Source: a virus. Taken from it: a stretch of 47,063 nucleotides of DNA. The notes under the pieces were generated by a model. That model had not been told where the DNA came from. It saw only the letters and a list, made by a program, of their open reading frames with translations, and did no database searches. Positions within the stretch are counted from its first letter, which is position 1. Each line of letters begins with the position of its first letter. The stretch lies in the IMG/VR virus record IMGVR_UViG_3300033144_000536, positions 1-47,063 of that record, one strand, 5' to 3'. A program made the position numbers and the translations under genes. Below, in pieces: positions 1-4,389 of the stretch.

Positions 1-175
1 AAGAAGCTAATTGATCGCCATTAGGCAACACAAATTGTCTTGTGCCGTTTTTCTTCTGTCTTTCAGTAGTCATTTCTTTGATATTATACTCTACAAACAT
101 ACGTTTAGCAAATAAATCTACTAATTCTGCACGTCTTTGTTTCCAATTCATATGCTCTTGTTCTAAATCTCTCAT
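1..175 (-). CDS. Hypothetical protein, 3' end outside window
   Basis: The frame opens with ATG at 175 and runs off the left edge, giving 58 visible codons without a stop. The visible protein is charged and probably helical, beginning MRDLEQEHMNWKQRRAEL; I do not recognise it. The start is chosen because the leader carries the AAACTATG context seen before most genes of this arm, and because a copy of the repeated promoter-like element (TACGA-N9-GATAAT) lies just upstream at 197-216. It is the last gene of the minus-strand run of small genes in this window. Confidence 0.6.
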   Translation of the reverse strand, partial: MRDLEQEHMNWKQRRAELVDLFAKRMFVEYNIKEMTTERQKKNGTRQFVLPNGDQLAS

Positions 176-192
176 AGTTTTAATTTAATTTA

Positions 193-402
193 TTATATTA
201 TCGATTCTTCTTCGTATTTAATTTGTAAATTCTCTAACGCTATTTTATAACCAAAGTTAATTGCCATTTGCATTAGTAAAATATCCATAGAACCTTGATT
301 AGCTTTAGCAAATGATTCTAGATAGTTCCTGTCTTTCGGCGTAGCTACGATACCTCGATCGAGCTTTGCCATTTCGCTTTTTATATATTTATTTATTTCC
401 AT
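193..402 (-). CDS. Hypothetical small protein (69 aa)
   Basis: A 69-residue, mixed-charge, probably helical protein with no recognised domain, signal peptide or membrane segment. The start follows an A/T-rich leader, and the stop of the next upstream gene is only 7 nt away at 410. Its final codons (KYEEESII) are built from the promoter-like copy A, so the C-terminus and the downstream promoter share the same bases. A similar ending (KYDSKSIIQ) occurs in the gene at 3230 for the same reason. Function unknown. Confidence 0.65.
   Translation of the reverse strand: MEINKYIKSEMAKLDRGIVATPKDRNYLESFAKANQGSMDILLMQMAINFGYKIALENLQIKYEEESII
197..216 (-). promoter_or_regulatory. Promoter-like element, copy A
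   Basis: Read on the minus strand, TACGA (216-212) is followed by exactly 9 nt and then GATAAT (202-197), about 22 nt before the start codon at 175. It overlaps the last codons and stop of the gene ending at 193. This is one of six copies with identical spacing. Promoter function is inferred from repetition, spacing and position. It does not match the host-type TTG/TAnnTTTG consensus well. Confidence 0.55.
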
Positions 403-409
403 ACATAAT

Positions 410-562
410 TTATTCTTTTACCCACTCTACAATTTCTTTACACGTTTCTAAGACGTCTTCAAAGTAATCATTTTCTAAGTAATCTGGATCTTCATCGCCT
501 GCGGCGTCTGAGTATTTAATAGTGTTTAACAACTCATCTAGTTGTTGGTAAAGATATTTCAT
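410..562 (-). CDS. Hypothetical acidic small protein (50 aa)
   Basis: A 50-codon frame starting at ATG 562 with the AACTATG leader context and ending at TAA 410. The protein is strongly acidic (MKYLYQQLDELL at the start, then DAAGDEDPDY), which is typical of small early phage proteins that bind host factors, though no specific family is recognised. It is the first gene downstream of the structured stretch 591-763 and precedes the 69-aa gene closely, so the two are probably co-transcribed. Confidence 0.6.
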   Translation of the reverse strand: MKYLYQQLDELLNTIKYSDAAGDEDPDYLENDYFEDVLETCKEIVEWVKE

Positions 563-590
563 AGTTATATTTTTAAATTAGTAATATTTT

Positions 591-653
591 AACAGTAGGC
601 ATTGCGACTCGGTAACGCTGCACCCTTCTTGTCCAGGCTTGGTACCTACTGTT
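591..653 (-). ncRNA. Closed RNA structure with 9-bp terminal stem
   Basis: AACAGTAGG (591-599) and CCTACTGTT (645-653) form a perfect 9-bp stem around about 45 nt. On the minus strand the interior can form two further small arms, CTG/CAG and GCG/CGC; the second has loop TTACCGAGT and sits where a T-arm would in a tRNA. It lies between T-arm element 1 and the start codon at 562. It has tRNA-like proportions (63 nt) but no convincing anticodon, so I call it only a structured RNA. Confidence 0.4.
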
Positions 654-659
654 AATTAG

Positions 660-763
660 AGGACGTGGCAGGAATCGAACCTGCGTTACTGTATATGAGT
701 TAGTGGGCTACTGTCTTGCAGATTTACGCGCTAACTTCCAACAGCCTAACCATCTTCACGCCC
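660..763 (-). ncRNA. tRNA-like element 1 (T-arm plus acceptor-like stem)
   Basis: On the minus strand a perfect 5-bp T-stem GCAGG/CCTGC closes the canonical 7-nt T-loop TTCGATT (668-684). It is followed directly by CACGTCC (667-661), which pairs over 7 bp, including one G-U, with GGGCGTG at 763-757. The interior is about 70 nt and offers no 5-bp/7-nt anticodon arm with U33; instead AGTTAG pairs with CTAACT. The 104-nt length is too long for a normal tRNA. No CCA is encoded. The 5' strand overlaps the end of the 72-aa frame at 746. It is best read as a tRNA-like structure, not a functional tRNA. Confidence 0.4.
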
Positions 764-964
764 AAATACCCAGACATTTCCTAAGCGCGGTGCACCACTG
801 TAATTAAACCGGTGCGCGTCTTTGTTATTTATTCGCTGGGCTAATACAGTTATCTCTGTTTCCACGAGTTCATAACGATCCCTCGCCGCTTCAACAATCG
901 GACTTCCACCGTGCATGCAGTTAATTACTCTGCAACCCGTGATACTGCACTGTACTACAATCAT
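746..964 (-). CDS. Possible small Cys-containing protein (72 aa)
   Basis: A 72-codon frame with a Cys-rich N-terminus (QCSITGC, then NCMHGG), which could be a small metal-binding site. The middle (VEAARDRYELVETEI) reads like a helix. Against it, the frame lies in a GC-rich island unlike its neighbours, the leader lacks the usual A/T-rich AACTATG context, and the 3' end overlaps tRNA-like element 1. It may be real or may be a chance frame in structured RNA. No family recognised. Confidence 0.35.
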   Translation of the reverse strand: MIVVQCSITGCRVINCMHGGSPIVEAARDRYELVETEITVLAQRINNKDAHRFNYSGAPRLGNVWVFGREDG

Positions 965-1036
965 CGAGCCGACGTCACGCTGTACCTCGTCGTTAGACTT
1001 CTCGCTGTACTTGGTCGCCTTTAATCATGTAGCCTT

Positions 1037-1120
1037 GTAACTAGTGAGGATTCGAACCTCATACCCGTCGGTAGCCCGAGTCGCGAAGCCTGTCTTGCGT
1101 CTCTAACCTGACCTAGTTGC
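1037..1120 (-). ncRNA. tRNA-like element 2 (class II-like, no valid anticodon)
   Basis: On the minus strand T-stem TGAGG/CCTCA encloses T-loop TTCGAAT (1045-1061). The following CTAGTTA pairs with CAACTAG (1119-1113), with only the terminal C-A pair mismatched. A D-arm-like GTC/GAC stem with loop AGGTTAGA and a variable-arm-like TCGG/CCGA stem can be drawn, and the total length of about 83 nt is right for a class II tRNA. However, the anticodon position forms AAG/CTT with a 5-nt loop ACAGG, with no U33 and no readable anticodon. The upper half is tRNA-like; the lower half is not. Confidence 0.45.
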
Positions 1121-1194
1121 CGCTAGCTATTCACTTATGTACACACGTATCTCCTCCCTGAGTTCCTATGTGTCTAATTAAGCTACTCGTCTAG

Positions 1195-1383
1195 CTATTT
1201 ACGTCGCCAAGCTTTGTGCACTGATGCACTTACTTCTTGGCTAACGACTTGTATTGTATTACCTGTTTTATGGTTTATTATAGGTATATAACTATAATCC
1301 TGAACTGTGCTACAAGGAACACATGTTTTATAACCATAATTTACTCTAATAGGGTGCACTACTGTGCCGCATTTACAATACAT
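1195..1383 (-). CDS. Small zinc-ribbon-like protein (62 aa)
   Basis: The protein starts MYCKCG and has CVPC about 20 residues later, giving a CxC...CxxC arrangement typical of a small zinc ribbon; the C-terminus is basic (HKAWRRK). Such proteins often bind nucleic acid or partner proteins, but no specific family can be named. The start has the AAACTATG context, and promoter-like copy B lies about 30-47 nt upstream. The 3' end faces the structured island at 590-1190. Confidence 0.65.
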   Translation of the reverse strand: MYCKCGTVVHPIRVNYGYKTCVPCSTVQDYSYIPIINHKTGNTIQVVSQEVSASVHKAWRRK

Positions 1384-1410
1384 AGTTTTATTTTTATTTG
1401 TTACAGTTAT

Positions 1411-1430
1411 ATTATCAATAACTATTCGTA
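1411..1430 (-). promoter_or_regulatory. Promoter-like element, copy B
   Basis: On the minus strand TACGA (1430-1426), 9 nt, GATAAT (1416-1411), preceded by TTACAAA and followed 5 nt later by TGTAAC. This extended form is shared with copies E and F. It overlaps the stop codon of the gene ending at 1431 and precedes the zinc-ribbon gene start at 1383. Confidence 0.55.
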
Positions 1431-1607
1431 TTATATTTGTAATAACTTATTAAGAGCAACATTTATTACATATTGTTTCATTTCTTGATAGTCATCACCG
1501 TCAAGTGGTTGGTCGGCTAGTTGCCAATCAACACTATCTTCAATAATTTCTTTTATGTGATCCGCTACACCCTGTGCAATCGTATCTAGTTCTTTCATTT
1601 TACTCAT
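1431..1607 (-). CDS. Hypothetical acidic small protein (58 aa)
   Basis: A 58-codon frame from ATG 1607 to TAA 1431. The protein is acidic and helical (KELDTIAQGVADHIKEII), with a central DWQLADQPLDGDDY segment. It starts one base after the upstream gene's stop at 1609, so the genes are in one operon. Its last residues KLLQI arise from the upstream part of promoter-like copy B; the gene at 4065 ends KLLQT for the same reason. Function unknown. Confidence 0.6.
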   Translation of the reverse strand: MSKMKELDTIAQGVADHIKEIIEDSVDWQLADQPLDGDDYQEMKQYVINVALNKLLQI

Positions 1608-1608
1608 G

Positions 1609-1743
1609 TTATTTAAATTTATCTGCTACTTCGTATATTTCTTCTTTGTCTTCTGAATCTAGTCCAGGTGTTTGCTGAGCGTACATACGTAGTACATAAT
1701 GTACAAAAGTGCAGTCGTTTTCTGTTAGTTTAAGTGTTTTCAT
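1609..1743 (-). CDS. Hypothetical small protein (44 aa)
   Basis: A 44-codon frame (MKTLKLTENDCTF start, acidic EDKEEIYEVADKF end) from ATG 1743 to TAA 1609. It begins directly after the stop codon of the upstream gene at 1744 and is followed within one base by the next gene, a contiguous arrangement that supports translation as part of one operon. No domain recognised. Confidence 0.55.
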   Translation of the reverse strand: MKTLKLTENDCTFVHYVLRMYAQQTPGLDSEDKEEIYEVADKFK

Positions 1744-1890
1744 TTAATCTTGTTCTAATAATTCATATATTTCGCTAAGTGTCATTTCGTCCACTTCACA
1801 TTTCTTATAATTCTGTTGTACCCACCATTTAGACCACGCTAAATTCCATGGGTTAGTTTCTTTAGTTTCCACGTTGTATAAATTCTTCAT
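1744..1890 (-). CDS. Hypothetical Trp-rich small protein (48 aa)
   Basis: A 48-codon frame starting at ATG 1890 and ending at TAA 1744. It has four tryptophans in a short stretch (NPWNLAWSKWWV) followed by an acidic helix (MTLSEIYELLEQD). The start lies inside the last codons of the upstream gene (29-bp overlap), and its stop abuts the next gene's ATG, consistent with translational coupling. Family unknown. Confidence 0.6.
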   Translation of the reverse strand: MKNLYNVETKETNPWNLAWSKWWVQQNYKKCEVDEMTLSEIYELLEQD

Positions 1891-2122
1891 TAGTTACCAT
1901 CCATTCACAGTTTATTATTTGATGTCCTGCGCCGTATAAAAACGATTCACAAGATTCTGTATCTGGATTCCATTCATTTTCTTTTGTACATAATGCGCTA
2001 ATGTCATATCTATACGCTTTACCATCTGTAAAATCTAATACAAATATATATTTAGCTGACTCATCTGCTACTGTTATTTTTTCTTCTTGCATATCATGCC
2101 ACTTTTTTATTGTATCGCTCAT
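1862..2122 (-). CDS. Hypothetical protein (86 aa)
   Basis: The likely start is ATG 2122 (MSDTIKKWHDMQEEK), which overlaps the upstream stop in an ATGA-type 4-nt junction. An in-frame ATG at 2176 would overlap the upstream gene by 58 nt and is less likely. The middle has beta-type alternation (YIFVLDFTDGKAYRYDI) like small KTSC-type or similar beta-sandwich proteins, but the match is not firm. It overlaps the following gene by 29 bp. Function unknown. Confidence 0.6.
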   Translation of the reverse strand: MSDTIKKWHDMQEEKITVADESAKYIFVLDFTDGKAYRYDISALCTKENEWNPDTESCESFLYGAGHQIINCEWMVTNEEFIQRGN

Positions 2123-2373
2123 GTTTTTACTATTTCTATTAATTGTTTTACTGAATATCTTGATTGATGTTTCCACATACGGTTGTGAGTGAACTTTCGT
2201 GCTTTGGCCGAATAGGATTTCTTGCCGTTAATTTGTACGCGAGTGTACTCTGCATCTGTGAGTCCACTACACCTGCCGTCATGTGCGTGCTTGAGCCTAT
2301 GCACTCTTGCACGATTTTGTTGCGCCTGTTTAGCATAGAGACACAGTTCTTTCATGTTAGTTGGATTAGACAT
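2119..2373 (-). CDS. Hypothetical basic small protein (84 aa)
   Basis: An 84-residue, Lys/Arg/His-rich protein (RARVHRLKHAHDGR, KKSYSAKARKF) that could bind nucleic acid. No motif identifies a family. It overlaps the upstream gene by 8 nt and the downstream gene by 4 nt, so it sits in a translationally coupled chain. The opposite strand here is also open for a long stretch, but the minus frame fits the operon structure. Confidence 0.55.
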   Translation of the reverse strand: MSNPTNMKELCLYAKQAQQNRARVHRLKHAHDGRCSGLTDAEYTRVQINGKKSYSAKARKFTHNRMWKHQSRYSVKQLIEIVKT

Positions 2374-2569
2374 AAGACCAGATTGTAGGTTTGTGTTCGA
2401 TATAAGTTAATCCTTGGTAGTTAAACCACGAGTTAATACCTTCTTGATCTTTATCGCTATTGTAGATGAAGGCAAATCTATTTGGTAATTCGCCAACATT
2501 GTAACCTTTATAGGTTATGTTGTTTAATTTGATAGTAGTTTTGTCTACTTGTTTGATTATATTTTGCAT
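2366..2569 (-). CDS. Hypothetical protein (67 aa)
   Basis: A 67-residue protein with beta-like alternating segments (TTIKLNNITYKGYNV) and aromatic residues near the C-terminus (NSWFNYQGLTYIEH). It begins with the AAACTATG context 16-35 nt downstream of promoter-like copy C and overlaps the next gene by 8 nt, so it is probably the first gene of the 2569-to-1431 transcription unit. Not recognised. Confidence 0.6.
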   Translation of the reverse strand: MQNIIKQVDKTTIKLNNITYKGYNVGELPNRFAFIYNSDKDQEGINSWFNYQGLTYIEHKPTIWSYV

Positions 2570-2584
2570 AGTTTAATTTATTAT

Positions 2585-2604
2585 ATTATCAATAGTTAAT
2601 CGTA
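2585..2604 (-). promoter_or_regulatory. Promoter-like element, copy C
   Basis: On the minus strand TACGA (2604-2600), 9 nt, GATAAT (2590-2585), followed by ATAATAAATTAAA, the downstream form shared with copies A and D. It lies between the stop at 2616 and the start codon at 2569. Confidence 0.55.
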
Positions 2605-2615
2605 TTTCGTATGTA

Positions 2616-2858
2616 TTATAGTACGGATTTATCTGTACCTTGAAATGCTTTATGAGCATTGTGAGTAGCATAATTAGCTATTCCTTGTCTGAATTGCCAT
2701 TCACGCTTACGATATTCGTAGTCAGTACACCATTTGTACATAGCTATACTTGAAGTACAAGGTTTGTACTTAGTTTCAAACTCTTTTATTTGATTTAATT
2801 TATCAGTGATTAGACCTTTAGCGTCTAGCTCTTTAAATTTAGTATCTTGAAATTGCAT
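2616..2858 (-). CDS. Hypothetical protein (80 aa)
   Basis: An 80-residue protein, helical at the start (MQFQDTKFKELDAKGL) and rich in aromatic and basic residues in the middle (MYKWCTDYEYRKREWQFRQ). The AATACTATG start context follows the stop of the 44-aa gene at 2863 by a few bases, so the two are coupled. No family recognised. Confidence 0.6.
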   Translation of the reverse strand: MQFQDTKFKELDAKGLITDKLNQIKEFETKYKPCTSSIAMYKWCTDYEYRKREWQFRQGIANYATHNAHKAFQGTDKSVL

Positions 2859-2862
2859 AGTA

Positions 2863-2997
2863 TTATTTATTAGTATTTTGATAAAATGTTATTCTTTCTT
2901 GAACGTCTTCACGAGTTATCTCGCCGCTCATTTGTTTTAGTATGTCGCTTGACATATCTATTTGTTTACCGTTAGGTAGATTTAGTATAAATTGCAT
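2863..2997 (-). CDS. Hypothetical small protein (44 aa)
   Basis: A 44-codon frame from ATG 2997 to TAA 2863, MQFILNLPNGKQIDM at the N-terminus and an acidic helix (GEITREDVQERI) at the C-terminus. Its start lies 30 nt downstream of tRNA-like minihelix 3 and has the same AATACTATG leader as the next gene. Its small size and lack of a family limit certainty, but it fills the interval exactly. Confidence 0.55.
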   Translation of the reverse strand: MQFILNLPNGKQIDMSSDILKQMSGEITREDVQERITFYQNTNK

Positions 2998-3027
2998 AGT
3001 ATTATTATTTTAAAAGTTATTATTAGT

Positions 3028-3067
3028 AGACATGGTGAGAATCGAACTCACGTTAACCATTATGTCT
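3028..3067 (-). ncRNA. tRNA-like minihelix 3 (acceptor + T-arm only)
   Basis: On the minus strand: AGACAT (3067-3062), a 10-nt linker containing ATGGTT, T-stem GTGAG (3051-3047), canonical T-loop TTCGATT, CTCAC, one unpaired base, then ATGTCT (3033-3028). Six acceptor pairs and five T-stem pairs are all perfect. The short linker replaces the whole D- and anticodon-arm half, so it cannot decode, but it has the geometry of the acceptor/T-arm domain recognised by RNase P, RNase Z and CCA-adding enzyme. It sits 13 nt after the stop of the 39-aa gene and 30 nt before the next start. No CCA is encoded. Confidence 0.6.
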
Positions 3068-3079
3068 TTTTTATGTACA

Positions 3080-3199
3080 CTAGTAGAAATCGTAGTAGAT
3101 ATCCATAACTTTAGACTTTTGCTCGTCAGTTAATTTAGTGTAATGCTTGTCGTATAGTCGCCAAGATATTTTTAGTAATGTGTATGAAAATGTAGACAT
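3080..3199 (-). CDS. Hypothetical small protein (39 aa)
   Basis: A 39-codon frame from ATG 3199 to TAG 3080, aromatic and basic (SWRLYDKHY, then VMDIYYDFY). The AACTATG start context and promoter-like copy D about 38-57 nt upstream support expression. It ends just before minihelix 3. Function unknown. Confidence 0.55.
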   Translation of the reverse strand: MSTFSYTLLKISWRLYDKHYTKLTDEQKSKVMDIYYDFY

Positions 3200-3229
3200 A
3201 GTTATATTGTTTAAAGATTATTAATTAGT

Positions 3230-3373
3230 TTATTGTATTATCGATTTTGAGTCGTATTTAGTTTGTATTGGTTTTTCGTAGTTCTCATCATTGAGAGTTC
3301 CAAAGAGTAGCTCGTCAAAATATTCTTCACGAGCTATAAATCTCTGTTGTAGTTTGCTATAGTAACTTTTCAT
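3230..3373 (-). CDS. Hypothetical small protein (47 aa)
   Basis: A 47-codon frame from ATG 3373 to TAA 3230; the start overlaps the stop of the membrane protein gene upstream by one base. The protein is helical (SKLQQRFIAREEYFDELLFG) and ends KYDSKSIIQ, encoded by promoter-like copy D. Similarity to the C-terminus of the gene at 193 reflects the shared promoter bases and not necessarily common ancestry. Function unknown. Confidence 0.6.
   Translation of the reverse strand: MKSYYSKLQQRFIAREEYFDELLFGTLNDENYEKPIQTKYDSKSIIQ
3237..3256 (-). promoter_or_regulatory. Promoter-like element, copy D
   Basis: On the minus strand TACGA (3256-3252), 9 nt, GATAAT (3242-3237), then ACAATAAACTAA. It lies inside the last codons of the gene ending at 3230 and upstream of the start at 3199. 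Confidence 0.55.
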
Positions 3374-3582
3374 TAGTAGCAGATTTGACAGTTAATAGAA
3401 TCCATCGCTGAATAATCAACTTGGCCTGTTATCATCATAAAGATGAAGAAGGTAATTCCACCAATCGCTAATGGCATTAGTAAACCGAAAGCTATTACTT
3501 CCGCCACAACTTCTGTTAGTGGCTTTGATTTTACGTATTTAGTTACTGCAGGAATAAATCCTCTGAATTTGAAATTTGACAT
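3373..3582 (-). CDS. Small single-pass membrane protein (69 aa)
   Basis: The N-terminal 25 residues are basic (KFRGFIPAVTKYVKSKP), followed by one long hydrophobic segment at about residues 30-53 (VIAFGLLMPLAIGG, then FFIFMMI) and a short tail with two cysteines (CQIC). This suggests a one- or two-pass inner-membrane protein. In phage early regions such proteins can act in superinfection exclusion or membrane remodelling, but nothing in the sequence proves a role. It starts 22 nt after tRNA-like minihelix 4. Confidence 0.65.
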   Translation of the reverse strand: MSNFKFRGFIPAVTKYVKSKPLTEVVAEVIAFGLLMPLAIGGITFFIFMMITGQVDYSAMDSINCQICY

Positions 3583-3603
3583 AGTTATAATTTAGTTATT
3601 AGT

Positions 3604-3645
3604 TGTCATAGTGTGAATCGAACACACTCGAGTACCATAATGACA
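3604..3645 (-). ncRNA. tRNA-like minihelix 4 (acceptor + T-arm only)
   Basis: On the minus strand: TGTCAT (3645-3640), a 12-nt linker with ATGGT, T-stem GTGTG (3627-3623), canonical T-loop TTCGATT, CACAC, one unpaired base, ATGACA (3609-3604). The architecture is the same as minihelix 3 (6-bp acceptor, mismatched seventh pair, 5-bp T-stem, same loop), but both stems have different, compensating sequences. That argues the fold, not the sequence, is kept. It is followed by ACTAATAA as in minihelix 3, and the next start codon is 22 nt further. No anticodon arm and no CCA. Confidence 0.6.
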
Positions 3646-3671
3646 TCGCTGTTTTCAACATTGTTTAGACA

Positions 3672-3745
3672 GGTGATGTACACAGCTTAACGCGCCTGTA
3701 TAATATCCAGTTTAGCCTGTTGCCTGCTCGGTTCGGATAGTCACC
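3672..3745. other. tRNA-sized inverted-repeat region, unassigned
   Basis: GGTGA (3672-3676) and TCACC (3741-3745) close a 74-nt stretch that is GC-richer than its surroundings and contains an inner ACAG/CTGT stem. The size and terminal pairing suggest a tRNA-like fold, but neither strand gives a T-arm or an anticodon loop. It lies in the 169-nt gap between the genes at 3582 and 3766, next to minihelix 4. Confidence 0.3.
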
Positions 3746-3765
3746 GTTTGGTAAAGAAGTAGTAG

Positions 3766-3996
3766 TTATACTACCTCTTTATCTCTTAGTACAACTGGCA
3801 CACTAGTTGAAGAAGTGTAAGAGCCATACTTTTCAAAGCAATTTATAGAAGATAATTTGTCTTTCATAATTTCATACACTTTATCGTGATTGTAAGTGAA
3901 TGATTTGCCTGATTTAAATTCTACATTGATAGTAGTATTTTTGCCGATTAAAGATTTTCTGATGACGAATCTTTTTGAAGTAATTGAATTTTGCAT
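3766..3996 (-). CDS. Hypothetical protein (76 aa), beta-rich
   Basis: A 76-residue protein with alternating beta-type segments (NTTINVEFKSGKSFTYNHD) followed by a helix (KVYEIMKDKL) and a Ser/Thr-rich turn. The FKSGKSFTY pattern recalls small KTSC-type proteins, but the diagnostic residues are not complete, so no family is assigned. The start context is TTAACTATG, with promoter-like copy E upstream. Confidence 0.6.
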   Translation of the reverse strand: MQNSITSKRFVIRKSLIGKNTTINVEFKSGKSFTYNHDKVYEIMKDKLSSINCFEKYGSYTSSTSVPVVLRDKEVV

Positions 3997-4044
3997 AGTT
4001 AAAAGTATTTATTATTATTATTAGTATTTATTAGTTACATTATT

Positions 4045-4064
4045 ATTATCATTATGTATTCGTA
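4045..4064 (-). promoter_or_regulatory. Promoter-like element, copy E
   Basis: On the minus strand TACGA (4064-4060), 9 nt, GATAAT (4050-4045), preceded by TTACAAACTTAA and followed 5 nt later by TGTAAC. It overlaps the stop codon at 4065 and precedes the start at 3996 by about 50 nt. Confidence 0.55.
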
Positions 4065-4208
4065 TTAAGTTTGTAATAACTTGTATTGAAATCTTTGAAA
4101 GTAATATATTTCATTTAGTATACACTTTGGCATTACATTTTGTATAATTACTTCTGGATTTTTTATTAGAAATAATTCTATTGATTGTATGTAAGTTATT
4201 CGTTTCAT
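4065..4208 (-). CDS. Hypothetical small protein (47 aa)
   Basis: A 47-codon frame from ATG 4208 to TAA 4065. The protein is hydrophobic and basic (ITYIQSIELFLIKNPEVII) and ends YKLLQT, encoded by the upstream part of promoter-like copy E. It is the first gene of the minus-strand arm, directly downstream of copy F and of the divergence region. Not recognised. Confidence 0.55.
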   Translation of the reverse strand: MKRITYIQSIELFLIKNPEVIIQNVMPKCILNEIYYFQRFQYKLLQT

Positions 4209-4228
4209 AGTTAGTTTGTTACATTTAT

Positions 4229-4248
4229 ATTATCATTATAACTTCGTA
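4229..4248 (-). promoter_or_regulatory. Promoter-like element, copy F
   Basis: On the minus strand TACGA (4248-4244), 9 nt, GATAAT (4234-4229), flanked by TTACATACTTAA upstream and, after 5 nt, TGTAAC downstream, as in copies B and E. It is the outermost copy, next to the TGTCA array and about 21-40 nt before the first minus-strand gene. Confidence 0.6.
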
Positions 4249-4280
4249 TTAAGTATGTAAAATAGTTTAGTAGTAGAATG

Positions 4281-4385
4281 TGACAAGATGTCATACCACT
4301 ATGTCACTATGTCACTAACAATAGTATATTAAATATATGACGTAATGTCATGACAATCAGTCATATGTGTCATGTCAATGTGTCA
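4281..4385. repeat. Array of TGTCA/TGACA pentamers
   Basis: Nine pentamers lie within 105 bp: TGACA at 4281 and 4351; TGTCA at 4289, 4302, 4310, 4346, 4368, 4373 and 4381. Three pairs have an 8-bp period (4281/4289, 4302/4310, 4373/4381), one is a TGTCATGACA palindrome and others are overlapping direct repeats. Two more copies, GTGACA (4619) and TGTCAC (4658), form an inverted pair nearer the late genes. The position between the divergent arms fits a repressor/activator operator or replication-initiator iterons. The binding protein is not identifiable here. Confidence 0.55.
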
Positions 4386-4389
4386 TACA

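Noticed and set aside
660-763. Element 1 as a tRNA with an intron in the anticodon loop
   Set aside because: AGTTAG/CTAACT could be an anticodon stem, but the loop gives no U33-anticodon order after removing any simple insert, and the D-arm cannot be drawn.
1237-1488. 83-codon plus-strand frame in the left arm
   Set aside because: It is the reverse of the zinc-ribbon gene and the start of the next; composition is Ile/Tyr/Cys-rich by AT bias and it opposes the operon direction.
3028-3645. Permuted or split tRNA (3' half placed before 5' half)
   Set aside because: No downstream or upstream 5' half complementary to the acceptor strands was found; each acceptor stem is already paired locally.
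3672-3745. tRNA gene on either strand
   Set aside because: The length and end pairing fit, but there is no T-arm with a TTC-type loop and no anticodon arm in either orientation.
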